From NCBI GenBank assembly GCA_029240475.1, contig JAREAF010000010.1, positions 1 through 17,089 on the forward strand: 17,089 nucleotides of DNA, in the 5' to 3' direction. A program made the translations under genes and the position numbers. The notes beneath the pieces were generated by a model. It was not told the DNA's origin. It worked only from the letters and a program-made list of their open reading frames with translations, and searched no databases. The first letter of the stretch is position 1, and each line of letters opens with the position of its first letter. The DNA is from Rhodospirillales bacterium. GTDB taxonomy: Bacteria > Pseudomonadota > Alphaproteobacteria > JAREAF01. Positions 1 through 7,781 of this stretch are shown one piece after another.

Positions 1-1118
1 AGGTTTGCGCCGAGCCGGCCGACCATGCCGAGCCGCTCGACATCCGCCCCGGCGACCAGCGGGATGTCCATGGGCGGCATGCCCTCCGCTTCGATGCGCA
101 AGGTGGCCACAGGGTCGCCCTTGCGGACGGGCGCCGGCAGGGGCCCCTCGAACCGCACCGCCGCGGCGAGCTTGCGGCGCGCCGAGCGCGGCAGCGTCAC
201 CTTCACGTCCGACGCCACCGTGAGCGGCACCGCCGGCGCCGTGCCGAGCCAGACCGGCGCCGTCTCGATGGGCTCGCCGGCCTTGGCGATCGTGGCGTTG
301 TCGAACTCGCGGAAACCCCATTCGAGCAGCCGCTCCGATTCCTGCGAGCGCTCGTTCACCCCGGCGAGCCCGTGCACCACCAGGATGAGGCGCCGCCCGT
401 TGCGCATGGCCGAGGCGGAGAGGCCATAGCCCGCCTCCTCGGTATGGCCGGTCTTCAGCCCGTCCACGCCCATGTTCTTGTACAGCAGGGGATTGCGGTT
501 GCCCTGCTTGATGTTGTTGTAGGTGAATTCGATCTCGGAGAACAGCCGGTAGAGATCCGGGAATTCGCTGAGGATGTGGCGCGACAGGGTCGCGATGTCG
601 CGCACGCTCATCATGTGGCCCGGCTCCGGCCAGCCGGTGGCGTTGCGGAAGGTGCTGTTGGTCAGACCGAGCTTGCGCCCAAGCTCGGTCGCCTGCTCGG
701 CGAAGGCCCCCTCGCTGCCGCTGATGCCCTCCGCCAGCACGATGCAGGCGTCGTTGCCGGACTGGATGATGACGCCCCGCAAGAGGTCCTCCACGCGCAC
801 GCGGTCGCCGACATGCACGAACATCTTGGAGCCCTGCATGCGCCAGGCCTTCTCGCTCACCGGCAGCGTGTCGTCCAGCTTCAGCTCGCCGTGCTTGAGC
901 TTGTCGAACACCATGTAGAGCGTCATCAGCTTGCTCATGGAGGCTGGCGGCACCGGTTCGTCCGCGGCCTTCTCGAGCATCACAGTGCCGGTGTCGTAAT
1001 CGAGGAGAATGGCGTGCCCGGCGGCGGTTTCGATCGGCGCCGCCTGCACGGAAGCGGCCATCAAGATCGCGATCAGCCCGAGCGCGGCGACGGCGGGGCG
1101 CAGCAGCAATGCGGTCAT
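1..1118 (-). CDS. dacC: D-alanyl-D-alanine carboxypeptidase, PBP5/6 type (3' end outside window)
   Basis: Serine DD-carboxypeptidase that trims the terminal D-Ala of peptidoglycan stem peptides in the periplasm. I translated 372 codons before the window edge cuts the gene. Residues 1-26 are a Sec signal peptide (hydrophobic core ALGLIAILMAAS, cleavage near VQA-A). The three penicillin-binding motifs are present and ordered: S60-M-S-K63 (nucleophile Ser60, Lys63), S120-G-N122 and K222-T-G224. After about residue 265 comes a beta-rich stretch (for example PVWLGTAPAVPLTV) fitting the PBP5 C-terminal domain; the membrane-anchoring tail would lie beyond the edge. ATG 1118 is chosen because it sits about 10 nt behind a GGGGGA ribosome site and precedes the signal peptide. 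It is the last visible gene of the transglycosylase-rlpA-dacC run. The dacC versus dacA/dacF name is by analogy. Confidence 0.93.
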   Translation of the reverse strand, partial: MTALLLRPAVAALGLIAILMAASVQAAPIETAAGHAILLDYDTGTVMLEKAADEPVPPASMSKLMTLYMVFDKLKHGELKLDDTLPVSEKAWRMQGSKMFVHVGDRVRVEDLLRGVIIQSGNDACIVLAEGISGSEGAFAEQATELGRKLGLTNSTFRNATGWPEPGHMMSVRDIATLSRHILSEFPDLYRLFSEIEFTYNNIKQGNRNPLLYKNMGVDGLKTGHTEEAGYGLSASAMRNGRRLILVVHGLAGVNERSQESERLLEWGFREFDNATIAKAGEPIETAPVWLGTAPAVPLTVASDVKVTLPRSARRKLAAAVRFEGPLPAPVRKGDPVATLRIEAEGMPPMDIPLVAGADVERLGMVGRLGAN

Positions 1119-1240
1119 GCGTTCATGATCCCCCTTAGGCTTCGCCGCAGTCGGCGGCGGATCGAGCAGCACTCAAACTCAGGTGCGATTACGCCGAAAT
1201 TACGGTTGCGGCGCTGTCCCGCAGGACCCGCCGCAGCCCG
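1119..1240 (-). promoter_or_regulatory. rlpA-dacC intergenic leader with G-rich ribosome site and a three-codon upstream ORF
   Basis: The 122 bp between rlpA and dacC hold an inverted repeat (CGCCGC at 1143-1148, GCGGCG at 1154-1159) without a T run, an AGGGGGA ribosome site just before 1126, and a minimal ATG-AAC-GCA-TGA frame starting at 1126 whose stop overlaps the dacC ATG. No convincing -35/-10 pair is visible, so dacC is probably co-transcribed with rlpA. Confidence 0.35.
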
Positions 1241-2170
1241 TCAGTCCACCACGATGCGGGCCTCCGGATGGCCGTTCGAGATGACGTTGGAGAGGACCGC
1301 GTCGGCCTGCTCCACGCTCGCGATCGGGCCGAGCCGGACCCGGTAGAATCTCTGATTGCCGATCTGCGCCGGCGTCACGCGCGCGGGGCCCAGGGAGCCC
1401 AGCTTCGCGCCGAGCTGGCGCGCATTCTCATAGCTCGTGAAGGCGCCCGCCTGGACGTAGATCTGGGTCGGCCGGACCGGCACCTGCATGACCTCGCCAT
1501 CGAGGGCGGGAGCGGCACCCGCGAGCCCGACGGCGGAGACGGCCGTTGGCTTGGGCTCAGCGCTCGGCGGCGGCGCCGATCCGGGCAGCGCCTCGGCCAC
1601 GACGATGGCGGCGGGCGCCGCCTGCGGCTTGCCCGCGCCGGAATCCAGGCGTCCCGCGGCGGCAGCGACGACCCGGCTCTCCTCCTCGAGGATCTCGACG
1701 CGCACCTTGGCGGTGCCCTGCTTGTGGAAGCCCAGAAGCTGGGCCGCGCGGCGCGACAGGTCGATGATCCGGCCGTGCGCGAACGGGCCGCGATCGTTGA
1801 TTCGGATCGCCAGCGCGCGGCCATTTTCGAGATTCGTCACGCGGACGATGCTGGGCAGCGGCAGAGTGCGGTGCGCGGCGCTGATCTCGTTCGGGTCGAA
1901 GATCTCGCCGCTGGCGGTCGGGCGGCCGCCGAACTCGTCGCCGTACCAGGAGGCGATTCCGGTCTCGGAGTAATTGAAATCCTCGGCCGGATAGTACCAG
2001 ACGCCGTTCACCTGATAGGGCTTGCCGATCTTGTAGCCGGCCGTGGGCTTCGGCTTCTCCAGCGACTTGATGGTGACCGAAGCCAGCTTGGTCTCCGCGC
2101 ATCCGGCCAAGCCCACGGCCAGAATCGCCGCGGCAGCCAGAACGCGCAGGGCCGCCGTTGGTCCGGCCAT
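1241..2170 (-). CDS. rlpA: RlpA-family septal ring lytic transglycosylase, lipoprotein with SPOR domain
   Basis: RlpA proteins cleave or remodel peptidoglycan lacking stem peptides at the septum; in Pseudomonas aeruginosa RlpA is a lytic transglycosylase. The 309-residue product starts with a lipoprotein signal ending in the lipobox LAGC (lipidated Cys24). A double-psi beta-barrel spans about residues 69-150: GIASWYG, TASGE, AAHRTLP, RINDRGPF. Glu89, His100 and Asp126 have the same 11/26 spacing as the residues I recall as essential in P. aeruginosa RlpA (E120, H131, D157). An Ala/Pro-rich linker follows, then a SPOR domain at about 232-309 (QIYVQAGAF, RFYRVRLGP) that binds denuded septal glycan. 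ATG 2170 is preferred because a GGGGGG tract lies 8-9 nt upstream; ATG 2179 is an alternative. A longer frame to 2308 would overlap the upstream gene and add no signal sequence. Confidence 0.93.
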   Translation of the reverse strand: MAGPTAALRVLAAAAILAVGLAGCAETKLASVTIKSLEKPKPTAGYKIGKPYQVNGVWYYPAEDFNYSETGIASWYGDEFGGRPTASGEIFDPNEISAAHRTLPLPSIVRVTNLENGRALAIRINDRGPFAHGRIIDLSRRAAQLLGFHKQGTAKVRVEILEEESRVVAAAAGRLDSGAGKPQAAPAAIVVAEALPGSAPPPSAEPKPTAVSAVGLAGAAPALDGEVMQVPVRPTQIYVQAGAFTSYENARQLGAKLGSLGPARVTPAQIGNQRFYRVRLGPIASVEQADAVLSNVISNGHPEARIVVD

Positions 2171-2213
2171 CTGAAGCATCCCCCCGATTGTCCCCCGACC
2201 CCGAATGCTTGCC

Positions 2214-3209
2214 CTACGAACCGCCGGCCAGTCGGTCCGCAAGGTGACCGACCGCGGTGGCGAAGTAGAGCGAGCGGTTCCAGCGCAGGATGGTCCGGTA
2301 ATTGTCATAGACCAGATACACCGCTCCGCCCCGTCCGGCAGGCTGCGCCAGGGAGGCGGTCAGGGGCGACGGCGGCAACGGGCTGCCGTCCGCCTGGAGC
2401 ACGCCCATCCGGCTCCACTCGTCCAGGCTGCGGCGCTGCTCGAGCGCGACGAGGCTTTGATCGAATCCCGTCGGCAGGCGCACCTGCCTTCCCCATGTCT
2501 GCGTGCCGTTCCACCCGGAGCGCGAGAGATAGTTGGCGATCGAGGCGAAGACGTCCGCCCGGCTCGACCAGATGTCGCGCCGGCCGTCCTCGTCGAAGTC
2601 GACGGCGAAGTCGAGGAAGCTCGACGGCATGAACTGGTTCTGCCCCATCGCCCCCGCCCAGGATCCCGTCATGGCGGCCGGGCTGATGTGCCCCTCGTCG
2701 ACGATGCGCAGCGCCTGCAGCAGCTCCTTGCGGAAATAGGCGCTGCGCCGGCCGTCATAGGCGAGGGTCGCGAGCGCGGCCAGCACGTTGAAATTGCCCG
2801 TGAGGCGGCCAAAGTCGCTCTCCACCCCCCAGAGGGCGACGATGAAGCGCGGCTGCACGCCGAAACGCTGCGCGACGCGCTGCAGCAGGACGGCGTTCTC
2901 CTCCATGAGGGCGCGGCCTTGCTGGACCCGCTTCTCGCTGACCACGCGGGCCAGATATTCCTCGAAGCGCAGGGTCGATTCCGGCTGGTTGCGGTCGAGC
3001 TCGATGACCCTCGGCACCGGCGAGAGGCCGCCGAGCGCGATCGAGATGGTCGCCTCGGAAATGCCGCTCGCGCGGGCCTCGTCCTTCACGCCGTCGAGCC
3101 AGCCGGAAAAGTCCTGAGGGTTGGCGGATGCGCCGACCGACGCCAGCGCGATCGCCAGCGCGATGGCCAGCGCCCGAACGTGCCTGAACCGTCCCCTCGC
3201 CCGGTTCAT
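2214..3209 (-). CDS. Lytic murein transglycosylase, MltB family (SLT_2)
   Basis: Periplasmic enzyme that cuts the MurNAc-GlcNAc bond to give 1,6-anhydro ends. The 331-residue product has an Ala/Leu-rich signal peptide ending near ASA29 and no lipobox, so it is probably soluble, unlike E. coli MltB. The family signature is clear: catalytic Glu130 in ALWGVESDFG, then SWAGAMGQNQFMPSSF and FDEDGRRDIW, and near the C-terminus VYLVYDNYRTILRWNRS. No peptidoglycan-binding domain is visible after the catalytic domain. ATG 3209 is chosen for the GAGGGGG ribosome site about 6 nt upstream and the immediate signal peptide; the frame runs open to 3305 but that extension looks untranslated. Only about 43 bp separate it from rlpA, so the two are likely co-transcribed. 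Confidence 0.93.
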   Translation of the reverse strand: MNRARGRFRHVRALAIALAIALASVGASANPQDFSGWLDGVKDEARASGISEATISIALGGLSPVPRVIELDRNQPESTLRFEEYLARVVSEKRVQQGRALMEENAVLLQRVAQRFGVQPRFIVALWGVESDFGRLTGNFNVLAALATLAYDGRRSAYFRKELLQALRIVDEGHISPAAMTGSWAGAMGQNQFMPSSFLDFAVDFDEDGRRDIWSSRADVFASIANYLSRSGWNGTQTWGRQVRLPTGFDQSLVALEQRRSLDEWSRMGVLQADGSPLPPSPLTASLAQPAGRGGAVYLVYDNYRTILRWNRSLYFATAVGHLADRLAGGS

Positions 3210-3232
3210 CGCAATCCCCCTCGACACAAAAT

Positions 3233-3248
3233 CATCGTCTTGACGATG
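3233..3248. repeat. 7-bp perfect inverted repeat in the transglycosylase leader
   Basis: CATCGTC (3233-3239) and GACGATG (3242-3248) flank a TT centre, 24 bp upstream of the transglycosylase ATG. On the minus strand the second arm is followed by ATTTTGTG. It could be a repressor site, an mRNA hairpin, or a weak terminator for the helicase-like gene upstream; the sequence does not decide. Confidence 0.45.
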
Positions 3249-3362
3249 TCTGTGCCATATCCGAGGCGGGCGCGACAAGCATTTCGCGGGCTTGCGGCAC
3301 GACAAGAATTCGCGGCCCGCATCAAAGACTTCGGCGGGCCGGCGCTTCTCCGCCCGGGGCGG

Positions 3363-4361
3363 CTACCGCTCGAACAGGCCGCGGTCGCGGATAAAGCCGG
3401 TGCGCGAGTCGAAGGAGAGCGCGGCCAGCCCGAGGCTGCCGTTGCGGTTCTTCAGCACCAGCACCTCAAAGAGGCTCGCCTCGTCCTCGCCCAGCGTCCC
3501 GTAATCGACCTTCTCGATGTCGTGGGCCTGCTGGTAGTCGGCGCGGTAGTTCAGGATGCCCATCACCAGGTCGGCTTCCTGCTCGCCGCCGCCCTCGCGC
3601 AGATGGTGCAGCTGAGGCCGCCGCGCCGCGATCGCCCGCCGGACCTTCTCGCTCGCGAACGGGCCCTCGGGCACGCGGTCGAGCAGCCGCGAGGCTTCGT
3701 GGCTGATCTGAGCGGCCGAGACGATCGCCGTTTGCAGTCCCACGGACAGCCTCTTCAGCATGCGGGCGGTCAGCGCCACCGCATGTTCGCGGTTCTCGAA
3801 CTGGACGGCCGGCGGCGGAACGATCTGCAGGTAGTCGACGATGATGGCGCCCAGCGGCCGCGCGCCTTCCCTGACGGCGCGCATGCGCGCGTCCTGCGAC
3901 AGCCGCTCGACGTTCCAGTCGGGCTGGTAGATCACCTCGATGCGGTTCTGGTTGGCGCGGACGTAATCGATCGCCTCCTGCAGCTCCTGCAGGCTGCCCT
4001 TGGCGCGCGCGCCCGCCGTGCCGGTCTGCAGCCAAAGCCGGATGTCGCTGTAGGTCCAGCCGTTCACGCCGTTCTTTCGCGTCAGCGCCGAGATCAGCTT
4101 GACGAAGACGGATTCGGACGGGACCTCGTAGGAGTAGAGGATGAAGCGCTCCTCGGGATACTTCTCCAGCCAGTGCAGCAGCAGGTTGAGGATGACCGTC
4201 GTCTTGCCGTGCCCGGTGCGGCCGGCGATGATGGTGAGCTCGCCGGGATGGAAGTTGACGTCGCGCTGGTCGAGCGCGGTCCAGCCGCAGGTTTTCCCTC
4301 GGCCGGAGACCCGCATGCGGTCCAAGAGTGCGGTGACCGTCGATTCTCCCGAACCGTCCAT
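3363..4361 (-). CDS. Stand-alone DnaB C-terminal (RecA-fold) helicase-like ATPase
   Basis: A 332-residue protein that is essentially only the ATPase half of replicative helicase DnaB. Visible motifs: Walker A GRTGHGKTT (47-55), the strand-Glu motif LYSYEVPSE (catalytic Glu79, equivalent to FSLEM in DnaB), Walker B GAIIVDYLQIV (Asp176), a sensor-like VSAAQIS, the DnaB-type HHLREGGGEQEADLVMGI followed by NYR, and the DNA-loop motif LKNRNGSLG (303-311, RNG at 306-308). The N-terminal primase-binding domain of DnaB is absent: only about 25 residues precede the RecA fold. It is therefore not the housekeeping DnaB (about 450-500 residues). ATG 4361 has a GGGGGAG ribosome site; an in-frame codon at 4430 lies inside the promoter-like tract and is unlikely. 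Neighbours (a trans-sulfuration enzyme upstream, wall hydrolases downstream) give no functional clue. KaiC/RadA-like ATPases are the main alternative, but the RNG and REGG motifs favour DnaB. Confidence 0.85.
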   Translation of the reverse strand: MDGSGESTVTALLDRMRVSGRGKTCGWTALDQRDVNFHPGELTIIAGRTGHGKTTVILNLLLHWLEKYPEERFILYSYEVPSESVFVKLISALTRKNGVNGWTYSDIRLWLQTGTAGARAKGSLQELQEAIDYVRANQNRIEVIYQPDWNVERLSQDARMRAVREGARPLGAIIVDYLQIVPPPAVQFENREHAVALTARMLKRLSVGLQTAIVSAAQISHEASRLLDRVPEGPFASEKVRRAIAARRPQLHHLREGGGEQEADLVMGILNYRADYQQAHDIEKVDYGTLGEDEASLFEVLVLKNRNGSLGLAALSFDSRTGFIRDRGLFER

Positions 4362-4401
4362 AGGCTCCCCCTTTTGTCCCTTGGCTCTCGAACAAAGGGG
4401 T

Positions 4402-4430
4402 ATATTATAAAATTCTGTTGCAAAAAGCAA
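4402..4430 (-). promoter_or_regulatory. Probable sigma-70-type promoter of the DnaB-like gene
   Basis: An AT-rich island of about 45 bp in GC-rich surroundings. Reading leftward, TTGCTT (4430-4425) precedes TAATAT (4407-4402) by 17 bp, or the better hexamer TATAAT (4409-4404) by 15 bp. The ATG is 40 bp further on. TTGC-TTTTT-GCAA within it is a short dyad. It implies the ATPase can be transcribed separately from the upstream lyase gene. Confidence 0.5.
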
Positions 4431-4443
4431 TAATTCGAAGGTT

Positions 4444-5589
4444 TTAGACCGCCTTAACCGCGTTTTCCAAATCGGCGATCAGATCCTGCACGTCCTCGAT
4501 GCCGACGGACACGCGCAACAGGTCCTTCGGCACGGGGCTGTCCGCCCCTTCGATCGAAGCGCGGTGCTCGATCAGGCTCTCCACTCCGCCCAACGAAGTC
4601 GCCACCTTGAAGAGCTGGCAGGCGCCCCACGCTCTCAGCGCCGCCTCCTCCCCGCCGCGGATGCGCAAGGAGAGCATGCCGCCGAAGCCGCCGGTCATCT
4701 GGCGGCGGGCGATGGCGTGATCGGGATGGCTCTCCAGCCCCGGATAGAGCACGTGCAGGATCGAGGGGTGGTCCTCGAAATGCCGGGCGAGCGCCATGGC
4801 ATTCTCCGACTGCGCCCGTACCCTGAGGAACAGCGTGCGCATGCCGCGCAGCAGGAGCCAGGCCTCGAACGGGCCGAGCACGGCGCCGGCATAGCGCCGG
4901 ACGGCGATCAGCTTCTCCCAGAAGGGGCTCGGCTCCTTGGCGACGAGGGCGCCGGCGATGACGTCGCTGTGCCCGTTCAGATATTTGGTGCCGGAATGCA
5001 TGACGATGTCGGCCCCGAGCTCGATCGGCCGCGTGAGCACCGGCGAGGCGAAGGTGCTGTCGACGACGACGAGCGCTCCGGCCCGATGCGCTATGGCCGC
5101 GCAGGCCTCGATATCGGCGACCGCCATGGTCGGATTGGACGGGGTCTCGAGCCACACGAGCCTGGTGCGTCCCGGCTGCACCGCCCGCGCGAGCGCGTCG
5201 AGATCGCCGTTCGGGACGAAGTCGAATCCGATGCCCCAGCCGCTGGCGATGTCCTTCGCCACGCGGCGGACGCCCCAATAGACGACCTCCGGCAGCACCA
5301 CCCGATCTCCCGACGACAGGCCCTGGATCAGCGTCGCCGCCGCGGCCATCCCCGAGGAGAACAGCATCGCCGCCGAGCCGCCTTCGAGCGAGGTCAGGAG
5401 CTGCTCGGCCTGCTCGTAGGTCGGATTGTCGTCCCGGCTGTAGAGGTACTTGGTCCGACCCGGCACCGCCTGCCGCACATAGGTGCTCGCGGGATAGATC
5501 GCCGGGGCGACGCCGCCGGTCGCCGGCTCGACCCAACCCAGCGCTTGCGCCGCCTGCGTTGCAGGCCGATAGCGGTGCTCCTCGGTCAT
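4444..5589 (-). CDS. PLP-dependent trans-sulfuration enzyme (cystathionine beta-lyase / gamma-synthase family)
   Basis: Cys/Met-metabolism PLP enzyme of 381 residues, normal for the family. Signatures: YSRDDNPTYEQAEQ (50-63), the phosphate loop LFSSGMAA (76-83), Tyr104 stacking position, TPSNPTM (149-155), cofactor-binding Asp177 in VVDSTFASP, and the Schiff-base Lys202 in MHSGTKYLNGHSD. The C-terminal ATSLGGVESLIEHRAS motif is also typical. This family cleaves or forms cystathionine, homocysteine or methionine thioethers in the cytosol; sequence alone does not separate cystathionine beta-lyase (metC), gamma-synthase (metB) and gamma-lyase, so no symbol is given. ATG 5589 follows a GAGGA ribosome site. 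It lies 37 bp after opgH and could be read from the same transcript. Confidence 0.9.
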   Translation of the reverse strand: MTEEHRYRPATQAAQALGWVEPATGGVAPAIYPASTYVRQAVPGRTKYLYSRDDNPTYEQAEQLLTSLEGGSAAMLFSSGMAAAATLIQGLSSGDRVVLPEVVYWGVRRVAKDIASGWGIGFDFVPNGDLDALARAVQPGRTRLVWLETPSNPTMAVADIEACAAIAHRAGALVVVDSTFASPVLTRPIELGADIVMHSGTKYLNGHSDVIAGALVAKEPSPFWEKLIAVRRYAGAVLGPFEAWLLLRGMRTLFLRVRAQSENAMALARHFEDHPSILHVLYPGLESHPDHAIARRQMTGGFGGMLSLRIRGGEEAALRAWGACQLFKVATSLGGVESLIEHRASIEGADSPVPKDLLRVSVGIEDVQDLIADLENAVKAV

Positions 5590-5626
5590 GCTTGGTCCTC
5601 GTCGGATGGCCAGAACGGACGAGATA

Positions 5627-7729
5627 TTAGAGGGAGGGTCGCAGGCTTGTCAGCATGGCGACGGCCTGTCCATCCTCCTCCGGCGGCGGCAAATCGGCCC
5701 CGCCCATCTCATGCGCGAGCGCTTCCAGCGTGAAGCGGTCGAGCATGACCTCCATCCGCTCCTGCGGCTTCAGCGCCTCCAACCCGCGCAGCCGCGCCTT
5801 CAGCCTGAGACCCGTCAGATGGTGCCGCTGCAAGGGATCGATATCGACCGGCTCCGGCAGGAGGCCTAGATGGATGCGGCGCGCCTCGGGATCGGAGATG
5901 AGCCGGGACAGCCCCGTCGGGAGAGAGGCGACGGCGCGCAGCTGAGCGCGGAAGCGCGGCAGCCGCGCCAGGACCTGCGGCGGCTCGATCTCTTCGGGGA
6001 TCAGAAACATGCCGAGGGCGCGCGCCGCGCGACCCATATCCGGCCGGCTGCTGAGCATCGAGAGCGGGATAGACAGCACCAGTCCCGCCAGCACCGGCGT
6101 CAGCCACCAGAAGAAATCCGGCATGAAACGATAGGCGGTGATGCCCCACACGAAGCCGAGCGCCGTGCTGCCGCCATGCCGGCGCACGGCATCGGACAGC
6201 GTGGTGGTGGCCTCCTGGCGCTGCTGCCCGGCCCAGGTGACCTTCCGGCCGGCGAGGATGCTCAAGACGAACCGCGTCTGGAGCGCGGCCATGACGGGCG
6301 CCAGCAGCATCGAGAAGAGGGATTCAAGCAGCACGCTCATGGTCAGCCGCGCCGCTCCGCCGAAGCCGCGCAGCTTGCCGCGCGCGGCATGCGCCAGGAT
6401 GGCCAGGAGCTTGGGCGCCAGCAACATCCCGAGCGTGACGAGATACAGGATCAAGGTGCGCGTGGTCGTCGAGACCTGCCAGACCGGAAAGAGCGACCGC
6501 TCCGGATCGAAATAGACCGGGCCCAGCATCGCCGCGCGCGCCGCCTCGATCGTCGCCACCAGGAGGAGCAGCATCCAGAGCGGCGAGGCCAGGTAGGACA
6601 TGATGCCCATCAGCAGGTGCAGCCGGCTGATGAGGTTCAGGCCGCGCGTGCCGATCAAGCGGACATGCTGGAGGTTGCCTTGGCACCAGCGCCGGTCGCG
6701 CGCCGCGTGGTCGATGAGCGTGGGCGGCGTCTCCTCATAGCTTCCGTCGAGCTCGCTGGCGAGCCAGACGGTCCACCCCGCCCGGCGCATCAGCGCCGCC
6801 TCCACGAAGTCGTGGCTGAGGATGGCGCCCCCGAGCGGCTCCCTGCCCGACAGCACCGGCAGCCGGCAGTGGTCGACGAAGGGGCGGATGCGGATGATGG
6901 CGTTGTGCCCCCAATAATTCCCCTCGCCCGCCTGCCACCAATTCAGCCCGGTGGCGAACATGCCGCCATAGGCGCCGGCCGCGAATTGCTGGATGCGCCC
7001 GAACAGCGTCTCGCGGCTGACCGGCATCGGCGGAACCTGGATCAGCCCCACGCCGGGATTGCGCTCCATCAGGCGCACCATGTGAACGAGCGTGCCGCCG
7101 CTCATCACGGTGTCCGCGTCGAACACGATCATGTAGCGATAGCGGTCGCCCCACCGCGCGCAGAAATCGGCGATGTTGCCGACCTTGCGATCGACGTTCT
7201 CGCGGCGCTTTCGATAGAAGAGCCGGTCGGGGTCGCGGGCGAGGTCGCGCAGCCGCGCGAAGGCCAGCTCCTCCTCCACCCACAGCTCCGGGTCGTCGGT
7301 GTCGCTCAGAATGTCGATGTCGAAGTCCGCGAGCACCCCACGGTCGTCGAGCGAGCTCATCGTGGAGGCGACGCCGGCCATCACTCGCTCGGGATCCTCG
7401 TTGTAGACCGGAACCACGATGGCCGTGCGGACGGGCAGACGGCGCCCCGCCTCCCACGGTTCGAGCGTGCGCGTGATCGCGAACGGGTCGCCCCCGCGCA
7501 AGATCACGGCGAAGCCGAACAGCGATGTCCAGAAGGACGGGGCGATCCAGGCAAAGAGCACGAGGAAGAGGCCGAACTGGATCCATTCCAGGGCGCTGAA
7601 GCCGTTGGCTGCGAGGGCCGACGCCATGGCGGCGGCGCCGATGGCGATGGTGGCGATCGCCAGGAGCGCGAATATAAGGCGCCGCAGGAAGGCGTGCCTG
7701 CGGATCCGATCGATCGTCTGGCGGCTCAC
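5627..7729 (-). CDS. opgH: Glucans biosynthesis glucosyltransferase OpgH (MdoH)
   Basis: Inner-membrane processive glucosyltransferase that polymerises UDP-glucose into the backbone of osmoregulated periplasmic glucans. The 700 residues show two N-terminal membrane segments (about 17-41 and 50-75) and a cytosolic GT2 domain: VPVYNED (106-112), ILSDTDDPELW (140-150), FDADT (203-207), LSHDFVEAALMRRAGW (303-318) and RDRRWCQGN (343-351). Several more membrane segments follow (around LLMGIMSYLASPLWMLLLLV, LILYLVTLGMLLAPKLLAIL and FFWWLTPVLAGLVLSIPLS). E. coli OpgH is longer (about 850) mainly in its termini. The coordinates use GTG 7729, the only start codon in a frame that closes upstream at a TAG; no good ribosome site precedes it. 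An ATG at 7785 overlapping the opgG stop begins another frame that ends after 19 codons, so the true N-terminus is uncertain (see findings). Confidence 0.94.
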   Translation of the reverse strand: MSRQTIDRIRRHAFLRRLIFALLAIATIAIGAAAMASALAANGFSALEWIQFGLFLVLFAWIAPSFWTSLFGFAVILRGGDPFAITRTLEPWEAGRRLPVRTAIVVPVYNEDPERVMAGVASTMSSLDDRGVLADFDIDILSDTDDPELWVEEELAFARLRDLARDPDRLFYRKRRENVDRKVGNIADFCARWGDRYRYMIVFDADTVMSGGTLVHMVRLMERNPGVGLIQVPPMPVSRETLFGRIQQFAAGAYGGMFATGLNWWQAGEGNYWGHNAIIRIRPFVDHCRLPVLSGREPLGGAILSHDFVEAALMRRAGWTVWLASELDGSYEETPPTLIDHAARDRRWCQGNLQHVRLIGTRGLNLISRLHLLMGIMSYLASPLWMLLLLVATIEAARAAMLGPVYFDPERSLFPVWQVSTTTRTLILYLVTLGMLLAPKLLAILAHAARGKLRGFGGAARLTMSVLLESLFSMLLAPVMAALQTRFVLSILAGRKVTWAGQQRQEATTTLSDAVRRHGGSTALGFVWGITAYRFMPDFFWWLTPVLAGLVLSIPLSMLSSRPDMGRAARALGMFLIPEEIEPPQVLARLPRFRAQLRAVASLPTGLSRLISDPEARRIHLGLLPEPVDIDPLQRHHLTGLRLKARLRGLEALKPQERMEVMLDRFTLEALAHEMGGADLPPPEEDGQAVAMLTSLRPSL

Positions 7730-7781
7730 GCGGCGTCTGGCCGCGGCGGCCCGCTTGCCCTCATCCTAAAAAGGGGTGTGG

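Noticed and set aside
1143..1159. CGCCGC/GCGGCG stem before dacC as a terminator
   Set aside because: Only 6 bp, no T run, and short GC dyads are common by chance in such DNA.
372..2632. Long plus-strand frames opposite dacC and rlpA
   Set aside because: Mirror frames of well-defined genes; no ribosome site or recognisable product.
2205..4433. 742-codon open frame on the plus strand opposite the transglycosylase and DnaB-like genes
   Set aside because: Composition is Arg/Ala/Gln/His-rich without domains, and the minus strand carries two families with intact catalytic motifs; typical antisense openness of GC-rich DNA.
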